Shown here piece after piece: positions 47,113-55,742 of a DNA stretch of 64,000 nt. The notes under the pieces are model-generated. The model was not told the DNA's origin. It did not search any database and saw only the letters and a list, made by a program, of their open reading frames with translations. The stretch is taken from contig NZ_CP019335.1 of NCBI RefSeq assembly GCF_002813915.1, forward strand, positions 2,401,777-2,465,776. The letters are read 5' to 3'. The stretch's first letter is position 1, and each line of letters opens with the position of its first letter. The DNA is from Tenacibaculum sp. SZ-18 (GTDB lineage Bacteria > Bacteroidota > Bacteroidia > Flavobacteriales > Flavobacteriaceae). The translations under genes were made by a program, and so were the position numbers.

Positions 47113-47141
47113 AAAAGTTCACCTAAATTTGGTGAACTTTT
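47113..47141 (+). terminator. intrinsic terminator
   Basis: Perfect 11-bp stem AAAAGTTCACC/GGTGAACTTTT with a 7-base loop, followed by Ts, 25 bases after the stop of paralogue A. Confidence 0.88.
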
Positions 47142-47356
47142 TTATTTTAATATAATCTGTGCTTAATACGATTTTATTTAAATTTGATAAATAACTTATC
47201 TTGATTATCTTGAAAAACCTGATCTCTGCCGACTATTTGTCTAATACTGAAGAAAAACTCTTTTTTATTAAACGAAGTAAAGGATTAATGAATAATTTTG
47301 GCTAAAATCTTCTTAAATTAGCAAAAAATTCCTTTAATATTTTTACAATCAACCAA

Positions 47357-48604
47357 ATGAAAAAATTAATTGCATGTGTAACAATTATTATAACTCACTC
47401 TTTATTTAGTCAACAAAACTATGAAAAAGGTTATTTTATAAATAAAAACAGAAATAAAGTTGAATGTTTGATTAAAAACGAAAATTGGAAAAATACACCT
47501 TCAAATTTTAAATATAAATTATCTCATGATTCTAAAGTGAAACTAAATAATTTAAATAATGTTATAGAATTTAGCATTCCGAATAGTTTCAAATTTGAAA
47601 AACACTTAACTAAAATTGACAAATCGAGTGATTTGGATTATCGATTGAGTAAAGTGAGAGTTCCAGAATACGAAGAAACAGAAGTTTTCTTAAAGGTATT
47701 AGTTGAAGCTGAAACAAAATTATACTCATATAGTACTACTAATTTAACTAAGTTCTTTTTTTCAAAAGGAACAGAAAAAATCGTACCATTAGTTTACAAA
47801 AGATACACACCAGTAACTACGGACATTAAAGTAAACGAATTGTACAAATTTCAATTAAGGAAACTTTTACCTTGCCCAGAGCTTAATTCTAAAAAAGTTA
47901 ATTACACAAAAAAAAGTCTAATTGAATATTTCATAAATTATAACAAGTGTGGAATTAAGTCAACAAATGTCAAAGAAGAAGAAACATTAGATTATTCTAT
48001 AAATGAAATTAAAAGCTTTATAGAATTTAAAATTAAAGCTGGAGTTAACTTATTTACAAATACAATTAAAGATGACACCAAATTAAACCCTACAATTGTT
48101 GGAGAATTTAATAAAATTGGTTTAAAGTTTGGTGCAGAACTAGAATATTTCCTTCCTTTTAATAATCATAACTGGTCAGTGCTTATCAATCCAAATTATC
48201 AAAGTTTAAGGGAAAAAGTTACGCTCGCGAACGATAAAGAACCTCTAATCGGAGATTTTGTTTATGAATTAGATTATCAATCAATACAAACTACCTTTGT
48301 TTTCAGAAAATATTTTTCTTTAAATAGAACATCCAAAATTTTTATTGATTTAGGTGTAAATTTTAACTTTCCATTCAGCTCTAGTTACACTATATTGAGT
48401 AATAAAACAAAAGCCTTACAAGAGTTTACCAATATTCCATCTTCAGGGTTATTTACTGCGGGAGTTGGCTATAAATTTAAAGACTTTTACCTAGAAGCTC
48501 GATATATTCCAGAACAAGACTTGTTAGGAACTTTTACAAATGTTGAAGTAAATAACAGTAGTATAGCACTGATGCTTGCATACACTATCTTAAATAGTAA
48601 ATAA
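47357..48604 (+). CDS. outer-membrane barrel-like protein, paralogue B
   Basis: 415 residues, signal peptide MKKLIACVTIIITHSLFSQ. Same layout as paralogue A: an N-terminal domain with the CLIKNENW motif, a conserved Cys-containing middle (KKSLIEYFINYNKCG, matching KSLVNYFIDYNSCS in A), and barrel-like strands at the C-terminus (FGAELEYFLPFNNHNWSVLI aligns with GSEIEYVLPFNNSKWSVFF in A). The pair arose by tandem duplication and has diverged strongly. The 215 bases between the genes hold only the terminator and AT-rich DNA. Confidence 0.75.
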   Translation: MKKLIACVTIIITHSLFSQQNYEKGYFINKNRNKVECLIKNENWKNTPSNFKYKLSHDSKVKLNNLNNVIEFSIPNSFKFEKHLTKIDKSSDLDYRLSKVRVPEYEETEVFLKVLVEAETKLYSYSTTNLTKFFFSKGTEKIVPLVYKRYTPVTTDIKVNELYKFQLRKLLPCPELNSKKVNYTKKSLIEYFINYNKCGIKSTNVKEEETLDYSINEIKSFIEFKIKAGVNLFTNTIKDDTKLNPTIVGEFNKIGLKFGAELEYFLPFNNHNWSVLINPNYQSLREKVTLANDKEPLIGDFVYELDYQSIQTTFVFRKYFSLNRTSKIFIDLGVNFNFPFSSSYTILSNKTKALQEFTNIPSSGLFTAGVGYKFKDFYLEARYIPEQDLLGTFTNVEVNNSSIALMLAYTILNSK

Positions 48605-48617
48605 TACTTCTAACAAT

Positions 48618-48649
48618 AAAAAAACTCACCTATTAAGGTGAGTTTTTTT
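48618..48649. terminator. bidirectional intrinsic terminator
   Basis: Perfect 13-bp stem AAAAAAACTCACC/GGTGAGTTTTTTT, 6-base loop, long T-run. It lies between the convergent stops at 48604 and 48671. Confidence 0.9.
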
Positions 48650-48670
48650 TTTTTACACTTTCTTATTCTT

Positions 48671-49027
48671 TTAAAATAGTTCTTGTAAAGAAATTATTTT
48701 TACAGGAACTATATACACTTTCTTAACAGTATTACCTACTAATTTTTTATAGTTTAATCGAGATTTTACGAAAGCTCCAATAGTTTCCTTATCTCCTCTT
48801 GTATCAACTGATAATACAACAATTTCATTCTCATTATTCACAGTAAGCCTAATCTTAACCATAAAGTTTTGCTCTACTGGAAAATTTGGATTTTCTAATA
48901 ATTTCTGAATCTGCTTTGATATTACAGATACGTTAACTCTATCATTTCCTGGTGTCGTCTCCTTTGCTGAAACCGTGTTACTGAACGCGATTAATACAGC
49001 TACTAATAAAATTTTAATTGATTTCAT
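48671..49027 (-). CDS. small exported protein, twin 1
   Basis: 118 residues with a signal peptide (MKSIKILLVAVLIAFSNTVSA). The mature part has VISKQIQKLLENPNFPVEQ, KIRLTVNNENEIVVLSVDT and FVKSRLNYKKL, a beta-beta-alpha pattern reminiscent of TonB C-terminal domains, but the protein has no anchor or Pro-rich linker, so it is not TonB. A paralogue lies at 49557-49898. A 12-bp perfect palindrome GTCTTGCAAGAC (49100-49111) is 73 bases upstream. Role unknown; probably periplasmic. Confidence 0.7.
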   Translation of the reverse strand: MKSIKILLVAVLIAFSNTVSAKETTPGNDRVNVSVISKQIQKLLENPNFPVEQNFMVKIRLTVNNENEIVVLSVDTRGDKETIGAFVKSRLNYKKLVGNTVKKVYIVPVKIISLQELF

Positions 49028-49099
49028 AGTGATCGCTTTTTTATTGTTTATATGTTACTATTTATTTTAAACAACATTACGTTTATAATGATCCTAATA

Positions 49100-49111
49100 G
49101 TCTTGCAAGAC
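49100..49111. promoter_or_regulatory. 12-bp palindrome upstream of twin 1, possible operator
   Basis: GTCTTGCAAGAC is a perfect inverted repeat centred on TTGCAA. The other twin gene has a perfect palindrome with the same TTGCAA core upstream (49955-49968). Confidence 0.4.
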
Positions 49112-49420
49112 GATGTAAAATTACAAGCGATAAATAACTTATGTGTTATCTAAAAATTAACAAAAACTATCGTCATTACTAACGAAAACGCAATAGTTAC
49201 GTCTTTTTTTATATAAAATTTTATGCAAAAAAACAGTAATTAGTAATCTATTAAAAAAGTAAAGCTACAGCTAGAAATTATTAAATAATGAGTTCATTTT
49301 TTATCGAAAACCATGTTTTGGAACAAAATCCAATCTTAAAAAATTTACATTAAATTTACATTTAAAAAACTATTTTTTAACTATTAAAATTATCGAAAAC
49401 GTTGTCGAAACACCAAAACA

Positions 49421-49446
49421 CTGAATATATTCCAATAAAAACAGCT
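49421..49446 (+). repeat. 26-bp imperfect direct repeat, copy 1
   Basis: CTGAATATATT followed by CCAATAAAAACAGCT. Copy 2 lies 72 bases downstream at 49493-49518 and differs at two positions. Both are AT-rich; the second merges into a terminator. Confidence 0.55.
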
Positions 49447-49492
49447 ATAAAACAGCTTACACAATAAAAAATATTCATTTACATAGTTTTTA

Positions 49493-49518
49493 CTGAATAT
49501 ATTTCAATAAAAAAAGCT
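49493..49518 (+). repeat. 26-bp imperfect direct repeat, copy 2
   Basis: CTGAATATATT followed by TCAATAAAAAAAGCT, matching 24 of 26 bases of the copy at 49421-49446. Confidence 0.55.
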
Positions 49519-49532
49519 CACATAATGTGAGC
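49516..49532 (-). terminator. intrinsic terminator of twin 2
   Basis: Stem GCTCAC/GTGAGC with a 5-base loop, followed on the minus strand by seven Ts. It lies 25 bases after the stop at 49557. Confidence 0.75.
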
Positions 49533-49556
49533 CTTCTTAACTATTTACATATTAAT

Positions 49557-49898
49557 TTATAACGAAACCATCTTTACAGGTAATGTATAAACTTGTGCTT
49601 TTATATTACTAGACAGTTTTCTATAGTTCAATCTAGTTTTTATAAACTCTTCAATAATATCTTTATTGTACTCTGCTTCTACGGAAAGTACAACTAATTC
49701 ATTATTCCTATTTACAGCGAATTTAACAGTCACAGAAGCGTTTCTTTCTACAGGAAAGCTTGGGTTTTGTAATAACGATGATATTTCCCTTGAAATAATT
49801 GCCATTTTTGCCTTGTCATCAAATGAATTTGTTTCGGCCGCAACAATGTTACTAAATACTAATGTTACAGCAACTAATAATAATTTGATTGATTTCAT
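49557..49898 (-). CDS. small exported protein, twin 2
   Basis: 113 residues with a signal peptide (MKSIKLLLVAVTLVFSNIVAA). Clearly paralogous to the 118-residue protein at 48671-49027: the same signal peptide, then ISREISSLLQNPSFPVERN, VKFAVNRNNELVVLSVEA and FIKTRLNYRKL. Lengths and spacing match, and both end near PVK(I/M)(I/V)SL. Its promoter and a 14-bp palindrome lie at 49955-49979. Role unknown. Confidence 0.7.
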   Translation of the reverse strand: MKSIKLLLVAVTLVFSNIVAAETNSFDDKAKMAIISREISSLLQNPSFPVERNASVTVKFAVNRNNELVVLSVEAEYNKDIIEEFIKTRLNYRKLSSNIKAQVYTLPVKMVSL

Positions 49899-49954
49899 TG
49901 TGTTTGTTTTTTCGAGAGATTAAATAATAATTTTACTTTTTTTGATTATTAACT

Positions 49955-49979
49955 TGGTTTGCAAACCATTACAAAGGTA
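49955..49979 (-). promoter_or_regulatory. promoter and 14-bp palindrome of twin 2
   Basis: Minus-strand TACCTTTG (49979-49972) is a perfect -7 box. Immediately downstream, covering the expected transcription start, is the perfect palindrome TGGTTTGCAAACCA (49955-49968). The position over the start site suits a repressor site. Confidence 0.5.
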
Positions 49980-50197
49980 TCTTTTATCTCAACTCAATAT
50001 GTTACCACATACTTACCAAACTTTCAAACAATAGTTATCTTAATGTTTATTGAATGTTTTAATATCAAAAAAAATTAACAATCAATTAAAAATCAACTAT
50101 CTAAGCAATATTTCTGAATCATAAAATCAATAACATATAATTTCAGACTATGAAAAAACTATAATATAATTGACTTTTCCCTAAAATTGAGGCAGAA

Positions 50198-50227
50198 AAA
50201 ACCCTACTTTTTATAAAGTAGGGTTTT
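50198..50227 (-). terminator. intrinsic terminator of sucC
   Basis: Perfect 13-bp stem AAAACCCTACTTT/AAAGTAGGGTTTT, loop TTAT, flanked by A/T runs, 36 bases after the sucC stop (minus strand). Confidence 0.9.
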
Positions 50228-50263
50228 CAATATAACTTAAGAATTAATTTACATGGCTAAGAA

Positions 50264-51460
50264 TTAGGCTCCTAATACTTCACCAACTTTGTCAGCTGCT
50301 TCTTGGAACTCAGTTGCTGAGATAATTTCCATACCGCTGTTATCAATTAATTCTTTTGCTTCTTTCGCATTTGTTCCTTGTAAACGACAAATAATTGGAA
50401 CATTGATTCTGTCTCCCATGTTTTTGTATGCATCAACAACTCCTTGAGCAACACGATCACAACGAACGATTCCTCCAAAAATGTTAACTAAAATAGCCTT
50501 TACATTAGGGTCTTTTAAAATAATTCCGAAAGCGGTTTCAACACGTTTAGCATCAGCAGTTCCGCCAACATCTAAGAAGTTTGCAGGATCTCCACCAGCT
50601 TGCTTAATTAAATCCATAGTTCCCATTGCTAAACCAGCTCCATTTACCATACATCCAACGTTACCATCTAAATCAACATAGTTTAATCCAGCTGCTTTAG
50701 CTTCAACCTCGATTGGATTCTCTTCACGCTCATCACGCATCGCTGCATAATCTTTGTGGCGGAATAAAGCATTTTCATCTAAAGTAACTTTAGCATCTAC
50801 AGCTAAAATCTTATCGTCAGATGTTTTCAATACTGGGTTAATTTCAAATAAAGCTGAATCAGACTTTACGTATGCTGTATATAATGCAGTAACGAATTTG
50901 ATCATTTCTTTCATTGCTCCACCGCTTAAACCTAAATTAAAAGCAATCTTACGAGCTTGAAAAGGTAATAATCCAGTTCCTGGATCAATTTCTTCTGTAA
51001 AGATTAAATGAGGAGTTTCTTCAGCAACAGCCTCAATATCCATGCCGCCTTCTGTAGAATACATAATCATGTTTCTACCTGTTGAACGGTTCAATAAAAC
51101 CGACATATAAAATTCATTTGGCTCACTGTCTCCAGGATAGTAAACATCTTCAGCGACTAAAACTTGATTTACCAATTTACCTTCAGCAGGAGTTTGGGGA
51201 GTAATTAACATCATTCCGATGATATCGTCAGATATACTTTTTACTTCATCTAAGTTTTTAGCTAACTTAACTCCACCTCCTTTTCCACGACCACCTGCGT
51301 GAATCTGAGCTTTAATTACGTGCCAACCAGTTCCTGTTTCTTCAGTTAATTTTTTTGCTGCATCAACTGCTTCCTCCGGAGTGCTAGCAACTATACCGCG
51401 TTGTGTGCGAACGCCAAAACTACTTAATATTTCTTTACCTTGATATTCGTGTAAGTTCAT
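50264..51460 (-). CDS. sucC: succinyl-CoA synthetase beta subunit (ADP-forming)
   Basis: TCA-cycle enzyme, converts succinyl-CoA to succinate with ATP formation. 398 residues from the ATG at 51460 ([17 protein letters not shown], the universal SucC start); the open frame to 51487 lies upstream of the transcription start. ATP-grasp motif [16 protein letters not shown], then [27 protein letters not shown] (phosphate loop region) and [10 protein letters not shown]. The alpha subunit gene sucD is not adjacent, as usual in Flavobacteria. Single gene with its own promoter and terminator. Confidence 0.95.
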   Translation of the reverse strand: MNLHEYQGKEILSSFGVRTQRGIVASTPEEAVDAAKKLTEETGTGWHVIKAQIHAGGRGKGGGVKLAKNLDEVKSISDDIIGMMLITPQTPAEGKLVNQVLVAEDVYYPGDSEPNEFYMSVLLNRSTGRNMIMYSTEGGMDIEAVAEETPHLIFTEEIDPGTGLLPFQARKIAFNLGLSGGAMKEMIKFVTALYTAYVKSDSALFEINPVLKTSDDKILAVDAKVTLDENALFRHKDYAAMRDEREENPIEVEAKAAGLNYVDLDGNVGCMVNGAGLAMGTMDLIKQAGGDPANFLDVGGTADAKRVETAFGIILKDPNVKAILVNIFGGIVRCDRVAQGVVDAYKNMGDRINVPIICRLQGTNAKEAKELIDNSGMEIISATEFQEAADKVGEVLGA

Positions 51461-51484
51461 TCGATATGAATTTTTAAAGTCCAA

Positions 51485-51492
51485 CAAAAATA
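51485..51492 (-). promoter_or_regulatory. -7 promoter box of sucC
   Basis: Minus-strand TATTTTTG, a perfect TAnnTTTG match. The transcript would start near 51479, leaving about 19 bases before the ATG at 51460 and excluding the longer reading frame. Confidence 0.6.
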
Positions 51493-51671
51493 CAAATTCA
51501 AACGAAACTACAGATGGATAATTACATTAAAAAATTGTCATGTTGTTTGTTTTTTTAACGCTTTTTTAAGAAACCTTTCTCTTCTAAAATGTAACACTCT
51601 AAATTTTAACAAGTCCTTACTGTAATTAACAAGAATTTACAACTATAGATAATCAAACATCTATACTATTG

Positions 51672-51687
51672 TTCAATGAAAAACTAT
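51672..51687 (+). repeat. 16-bp exact duplicate of the next gene's start region
   Basis: TTCAATGAAAAACTAT occurs here and again at 51709-51724, where it contains the true ATG of the DUF5916 gene. The first copy opens a 9-codon reading frame ending before the second copy. Confidence 0.7.
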
Positions 51688-51712
51688 TTAGATTACATAT
51701 CATAAAAATTCA

Positions 51713-54214
51713 ATGAAAAACTATCGCCTACTCCTGCTTTTCACTTGTATTAGTTTTATATCTATGAGAGGTCAGGTAAATCAAAACAGAAAAAAATTAG
51801 CTGCCACAAGAACACCTATTCCCCCTAAAATTGATGGAGATTTAAATGATAATACTTGGAAAAATGTTCCAGTTGCAAACAATTTTATTCAATTTAGGCC
51901 TGATAATGGTGTTGCTGAATTAAAAGATTATAAAACAGAAGTAAAATTGGTATATGATGATAACGCAGTTTATATTTCAGCCAAAATGTTAGATCCAAAT
52001 CCCGCTAAAATTCCTGCAGAATTTACAAACAGAGATAACTTCGGGAATTCTGACTTTTTTATGGTTATGATCAATCCTATTGATGATGGACAAAATCCTG
52101 TAATGTTTATTGTTACCGCTTCTGGAGTTCAAATTGACTCTAAAGTTTCTAATGGAAATAACGAAGATTATAACTGGAGTGCCGTTTGGGATAGTGATTT
52201 TAAAATTACAGATTATGGATGGGCAGTTGAAATGAAAATTCCTTATCGAGCCTTGCGTTTCGCCAATAACAATGTTCAATCTTGGGGAATGAATTTCCAT
52301 AGAGAAGTAAGAAACATAAATACGCGATATTCATGGAATCATATAGATAATGAAGTAGGAAGATGGACACAATATGATGGATTGATAGAAAACTTCACAA
52401 ACATCTCTCCTCCTACCCGTTTAAACCTTTATCCATATGCTTCTGTAATTAGCACCACTAAAGAAAATCATACAATTGCAGATTGGAGTGTTGGAATGGA
52501 TGTTAAATATGGTCTGTCTGAGAATTTTACATTAGATGCTACATTAATTCCAGATTTTAGTCAGGTGGGGTTTGACGATGTACAATTGAATTTAGGTCCG
52601 TTTGAACAACAATTCACTGAGCAGCGTCAATTTTTCACAGAAGGAACTGAATTATTTACGAAAGGACGATTATTTTACTCGCGAAGAATTGGTGGTTCTC
52701 CAACAGATCAGTTCGATGTTGAAGAAAATTTACGAGATGATGATAATTTTATTAATGGAAAAAAAGTTAACGAAGAAATAGTTGATTACCCTGGAAAAGT
52801 TCAAATGTTGAACGCAATCAAAATTTCGGGTAGAACGAAAGATGGGTTAGGAATTGGTTTCTTCAATGCTATTACAGAAAAAACAGAAGCCACTGTTGAA
52901 CGGACAGAACAAATTCAAGTTGGGGACGATGTAGTGACAACTAAAAATCAATATAAAGTTACTACAGAACCATTTGCAAACTATAATATTATGGTATTGG
53001 ATAAACAATTCAATCAGAATTCTTCTGTTACTTTAATAAATACAAATGTTACCCGAGACGGAAGATATAGAGATGCAAATGCTACAGGATTACTATGGCA
53101 CGTGGAAGATAAATCAAGCACCTTTAATATTGATGGTAGTATTAGAGCTACACATATAAGTGATGATCCTACAGAGACTACTCCAGGTTACAGTTTTGAT
53201 ACCAGTGTAGGAAGACAGTCAGGAAAATGGCGCTGGGAAATTGGTTATAACTTCGAGAATAAAGATTTCAACCCAAACGATATGGGAATTTTATTCAGTA
53301 ATAACGAACAAACTATTTATGGTTTTACTGGATACAGACAATTAAAACCTGTTGGGATTTTTAATAACTTCGGAATCAACTGGTGGTACAATGTAAACTT
53401 TTTACACAAATCAGGTGTTTATACAGGAACTAATACTGGGATTTCATTTTGGTCAGAAACTAGAAACCGTTTCAATTTTGGTGGAAACATAAACTTCAGA
53501 ACCATATCAAAAGACTTTTTTGAACCAAGACAAGGAAGTACTTCCGGAGTGTATTTTGAAAGGCCAATGCGATTAAATATTAATCACTGGGGATCGACAG
53601 ATTACAGAAAAAAACTAGCTATTGATTATAACTGGTATTATACATTCTTTAAAGGAATACCAAAAAACTCATACGGATTCAGATTTGGACCACGCTATCG
53701 ATTTAACAATCGATTATCACTAAATTATTCCTTCAGATACAATCAAGTTGATAATGATTTAGGTTATATTGATAGTAATAATGATGATATTATTTTTGGT
53801 GAAAGAGATATAACAACTTATGAGAATACTGTTTCTGGAAAATATAGTTTCAATACTAACTCTTCCTTATCACTTTCTTTTAGGCATAATTGGAGTAAAG
53901 TTCCTTACAAAGATCAGTTATTCAGTCTCGATACAAGTAATGGTCAATTAGCTCCTACAACTTTCACAGGTGATTATGACCGAAATTTTAATAGTTGGAA
54001 TTTAGATTTAAATTATTTCTGGCAATTTGCTCCGGGAAGTCAATTAATCGCATTCTATCGTAATTCGATTAATCCAAGTGCAACCTTTGCTCCTGCCGAT
54101 ATTAGTTTCGCTGACAATATCGACCGATTATTCGATGCATCTATGAGGCACACTTGCTCATTAAGATTCGTATACTTTTTAGATTATAATGATATCAAGA
54201 ATATTTTATTTTAG
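51713..54214 (+). CDS. DUF5916 outer-membrane protein with CBM9-like domain
   Basis: 833 residues with signal peptide (MKNYRLLLLFTCISFISMRGQ). N-terminal CBM9-like sugar-binding domain about 30-230 (TPIPPKIDGDLNDNTWKNV, KLVYDDNAVYISAKM, WAVEMKIPYRALRF). The remainder is the DUF5916 barrel, starting near LYPYASVIST and ending in many aromatic strands (RLSLNYSFRYNQ, HTCSLRFVYFLDYND). Such proteins are probably outer-membrane channels or enzyme platforms; no partner lies near. The start at 51713 follows a duplicated 16-bp segment. Confidence 0.88.
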   Translation: MKNYRLLLLFTCISFISMRGQVNQNRKKLAATRTPIPPKIDGDLNDNTWKNVPVANNFIQFRPDNGVAELKDYKTEVKLVYDDNAVYISAKMLDPNPAKIPAEFTNRDNFGNSDFFMVMINPIDDGQNPVMFIVTASGVQIDSKVSNGNNEDYNWSAVWDSDFKITDYGWAVEMKIPYRALRFANNNVQSWGMNFHREVRNINTRYSWNHIDNEVGRWTQYDGLIENFTNISPPTRLNLYPYASVISTTKENHTIADWSVGMDVKYGLSENFTLDATLIPDFSQVGFDDVQLNLGPFEQQFTEQRQFFTEGTELFTKGRLFYSRRIGGSPTDQFDVEENLRDDDNFINGKKVNEEIVDYPGKVQMLNAIKISGRTKDGLGIGFFNAITEKTEATVERTEQIQVGDDVVTTKNQYKVTTEPFANYNIMVLDKQFNQNSSVTLINTNVTRDGRYRDANATGLLWHVEDKSSTFNIDGSIRATHISDDPTETTPGYSFDTSVGRQSGKWRWEIGYNFENKDFNPNDMGILFSNNEQTIYGFTGYRQLKPVGIFNNFGINWWYNVNFLHKSGVYTGTNTGISFWSETRNRFNFGGNINFRTISKDFFEPRQGSTSGVYFERPMRLNINHWGSTDYRKKLAIDYNWYYTFFKGIPKNSYGFRFGPRYRFNNRLSLNYSFRYNQVDNDLGYIDSNNDDIIFGERDITTYENTVSGKYSFNTNSSLSLSFRHNWSKVPYKDQLFSLDTSNGQLAPTTFTGDYDRNFNSWNLDLNYFWQFAPGSQLIAFYRNSINPSATFAPADISFADNIDRLFDASMRHTCSLRFVYFLDYNDIKNILF

Positions 54215-54236
54215 ATAAACATTAGTTATGCGTTGA

Positions 54237-54267
54237 GAAATCAGATAAGTGTCACTTGTCTGGTTTC
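54237..54267 (+). terminator. intrinsic terminator
   Basis: A 13-bp stem including two G-T pairs (GAAATCAGATAAG with CTTGTCTGGTTTC), loop TGTCA, followed by a run of Ts. It ends the DUF5916 message. Confidence 0.85.
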
Positions 54268-54274
54268 TTTTTTT

Positions 54275-54282
54275 TACATTCG
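54275..54282 (+). promoter_or_regulatory. -7-like box of lolD
   Basis: TACATTCG, one mismatch to TAnnTTTG, just after the terminator T-run. It gives a start near 54288 and supports the ATG at 54301 rather than 54256. Confidence 0.4.
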
Positions 54283-54300
54283 TACTTCTTAATATCAACT

Positions 54301-54963
54301 ATGATTACTGGTAAAAATATACACAAACAATACGGAGAAGTTCAAGTTTTAAAAGGTGTAGATTTACACATAAAAAAGGGAGAAATAGTTGCCATCGTTG
54401 GTCCGTCTGGTGCTGGTAAAACTACTTTACTTCAAATTCTGGGAACTTTGGATAAACCTGAAGATGATATTCCATATGAACTTTCCATAAACAATATAGT
54501 AATCAAAGGATTAAAGGACAAAGAAATATCTATTTTCCGTAATCAACATATTGGATTCATATTTCAATTTCATCAATTATTACCTGAATTTACTGCAGTA
54601 GAAAATGTTTGTATTCCAGCATTTATTGCAAAAAAGCCAAAAGTAGAAGTTGAAAAACGCGCCAAAGAATTATTAGAGTTTTTAGGATTATCTAACAGAA
54701 TGAATCATAAACCGAGTGAACTTTCAGGAGGAGAACAACAACGAGTTGCCGTTGCAAGGGCACTAATTAATAATCCTTCAGTAATTTTTGCAGATGAACC
54801 TTCTGGTAATTTAGATTCAACCTCTGCAAAGAATTTACATGAACTTTTCTTTAAACTTAGAAATGAATTTGGACAAACATTTGTACTAGTAACTCACAAC
54901 AAAGAATTAGCTGAGATGGCAGATCGAACATTAAAAATGAAAGATGGAATAATTGTAGAGTAA
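54301..54963 (+). CDS. LolD-like ABC transporter ATPase
   Basis: 220 residues starting [17 protein letters not shown]; the longer frame from 54256 covers the terminator. Walker [12 protein letters not shown]-loop [18 protein letters not shown] (the LolD/MacB-type sequence), signature LSGGEQQR, Walker [13 protein letters not shown] and switch VTHN are complete. The family powers lipoprotein release (LolCDE) or macrolide-type MacB exporters. No LolC/E-type permease lies next to it, so the partner is encoded elsewhere. Confidence 0.9.
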   Translation: MITGKNIHKQYGEVQVLKGVDLHIKKGEIVAIVGPSGAGKTTLLQILGTLDKPEDDIPYELSINNIVIKGLKDKEISIFRNQHIGFIFQFHQLLPEFTAVENVCIPAFIAKKPKVEVEKRAKELLEFLGLSNRMNHKPSELSGGEQQRVAVARALINNPSVIFADEPSGNLDSTSAKNLHELFFKLRNEFGQTFVLVTHNKELAEMADRTLKMKDGIIVE

Positions 54964-55020
54964 CTCATTACACTAAATTATATTATTTTGGTTATCTTTT
55001 ATCAACAAAACTAAAAACAA

Positions 55021-55737
55021 ATGATTTGTATTTCGTGCAGTTATGAACATAACGAGAAGTTTTGCCCTAATTGTGGCGAAAAACGAGATACTAAAAAAAT
55101 TACCTTTCAATCACTACTTAAAACTTCTATTTCAGGAATAATTGATATGGATAGAGGATTTTTACTGAACGTAAAAGAATTATTCCTTTCTCCAAGAAAA
55201 ATGATAATAGAATATATTAAAGGTAGAAGAAAAGGAATTTTTAATCCTTTATCTTATCTCATCTTAACAACTACCTTTTATATTATTATAGATTCCTATT
55301 TGAAAAGTAAAGGAGATATTAAAACTCCATCAATTGTTCATGATCCGAAACTCTATGATATCAGTTATAGAATTGGTGGATTGATTAGAAAATATTTAAA
55401 ATTCTTCTGGGTACTCTGTATTTTCCCATTCGCTTTTTTCAATAAACTATTTTTTAAAAAATATAACTTCTGGGAACATTTAACAATTGCGGCATTTTTA
55501 TTCGGTCAAGCAACTTTAGTTGGATTAATTATATCTTTGTTTTATAAAACCGCTTTAATTTTTAATCCTCTCGTATACATAACTCTATTAATTTTAAACT
55601 ACAGTGTTTTCCATAACAAAAAGAATAAAACTGAATCGATAATACTTGTATTGACATCAATGTTTTTCTACGCTTTTTCTTTAATCATGATTATGGTGGC
55701 TCTCGTATACTTTACAAAACAAACAACTCTTAACTAA
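55021..55737 (+). CDS. DUF3667 zinc-ribbon membrane protein
   Basis: 238 residues. An N-terminal zinc ribbon with two CxxC pairs (Cys3-Cys6 in CISC, CPNCGEK near residues 15-21) is followed by DMDRGFLLNVKELFLSPRKMI and YIKGRRKGIFNPLSYL, the DUF3667 hallmark, and then five hydrophobic helices. Role unknown; the phylum has many copies. The next gene starts 5 bases after its stop, so the two are co-transcribed. Confidence 0.87.
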   Translation: MICISCSYEHNEKFCPNCGEKRDTKKITFQSLLKTSISGIIDMDRGFLLNVKELFLSPRKMIIEYIKGRRKGIFNPLSYLILTTTFYIIIDSYLKSKGDIKTPSIVHDPKLYDISYRIGGLIRKYLKFFWVLCIFPFAFFNKLFFKKYNFWEHLTIAAFLFGQATLVGLIISLFYKTALIFNPLVYITLLILNYSVFHNKKNKTESIILVLTSMFFYAFSLIMIMVALVYFTKQTTLN

Positions 55738-55742
55738 ATAAA

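Larger units (their letters stand above)
49028..49556. other. 529-bp intergenic region between the twin exported-protein genes
   Basis: AT-rich with no coding frame. It holds the palindrome GTCTTGCAAGAC (49100-49111), a pair of 26-bp imperfect direct repeats (49421-49446 and 49493-49518, two mismatches) and the terminator of the second twin (49516-49532). No tRNA or CRISPR structure. Confidence 0.7.
49899..50263. other. 365-bp intergenic region upstream of twin 2 and downstream of sucC
   Basis: AT-rich. It contains the promoter/palindrome of the twin 2 gene (49955-49979) and the sucC terminator (50198-50227). No reading frame, tRNA or other repeat is evident between them. Confidence 0.7.

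Noticed and set aside
49421..49518. Two-unit CRISPR-like array
   Set aside because: Only two imperfect AT-rich copies, no further units and no cas genes.
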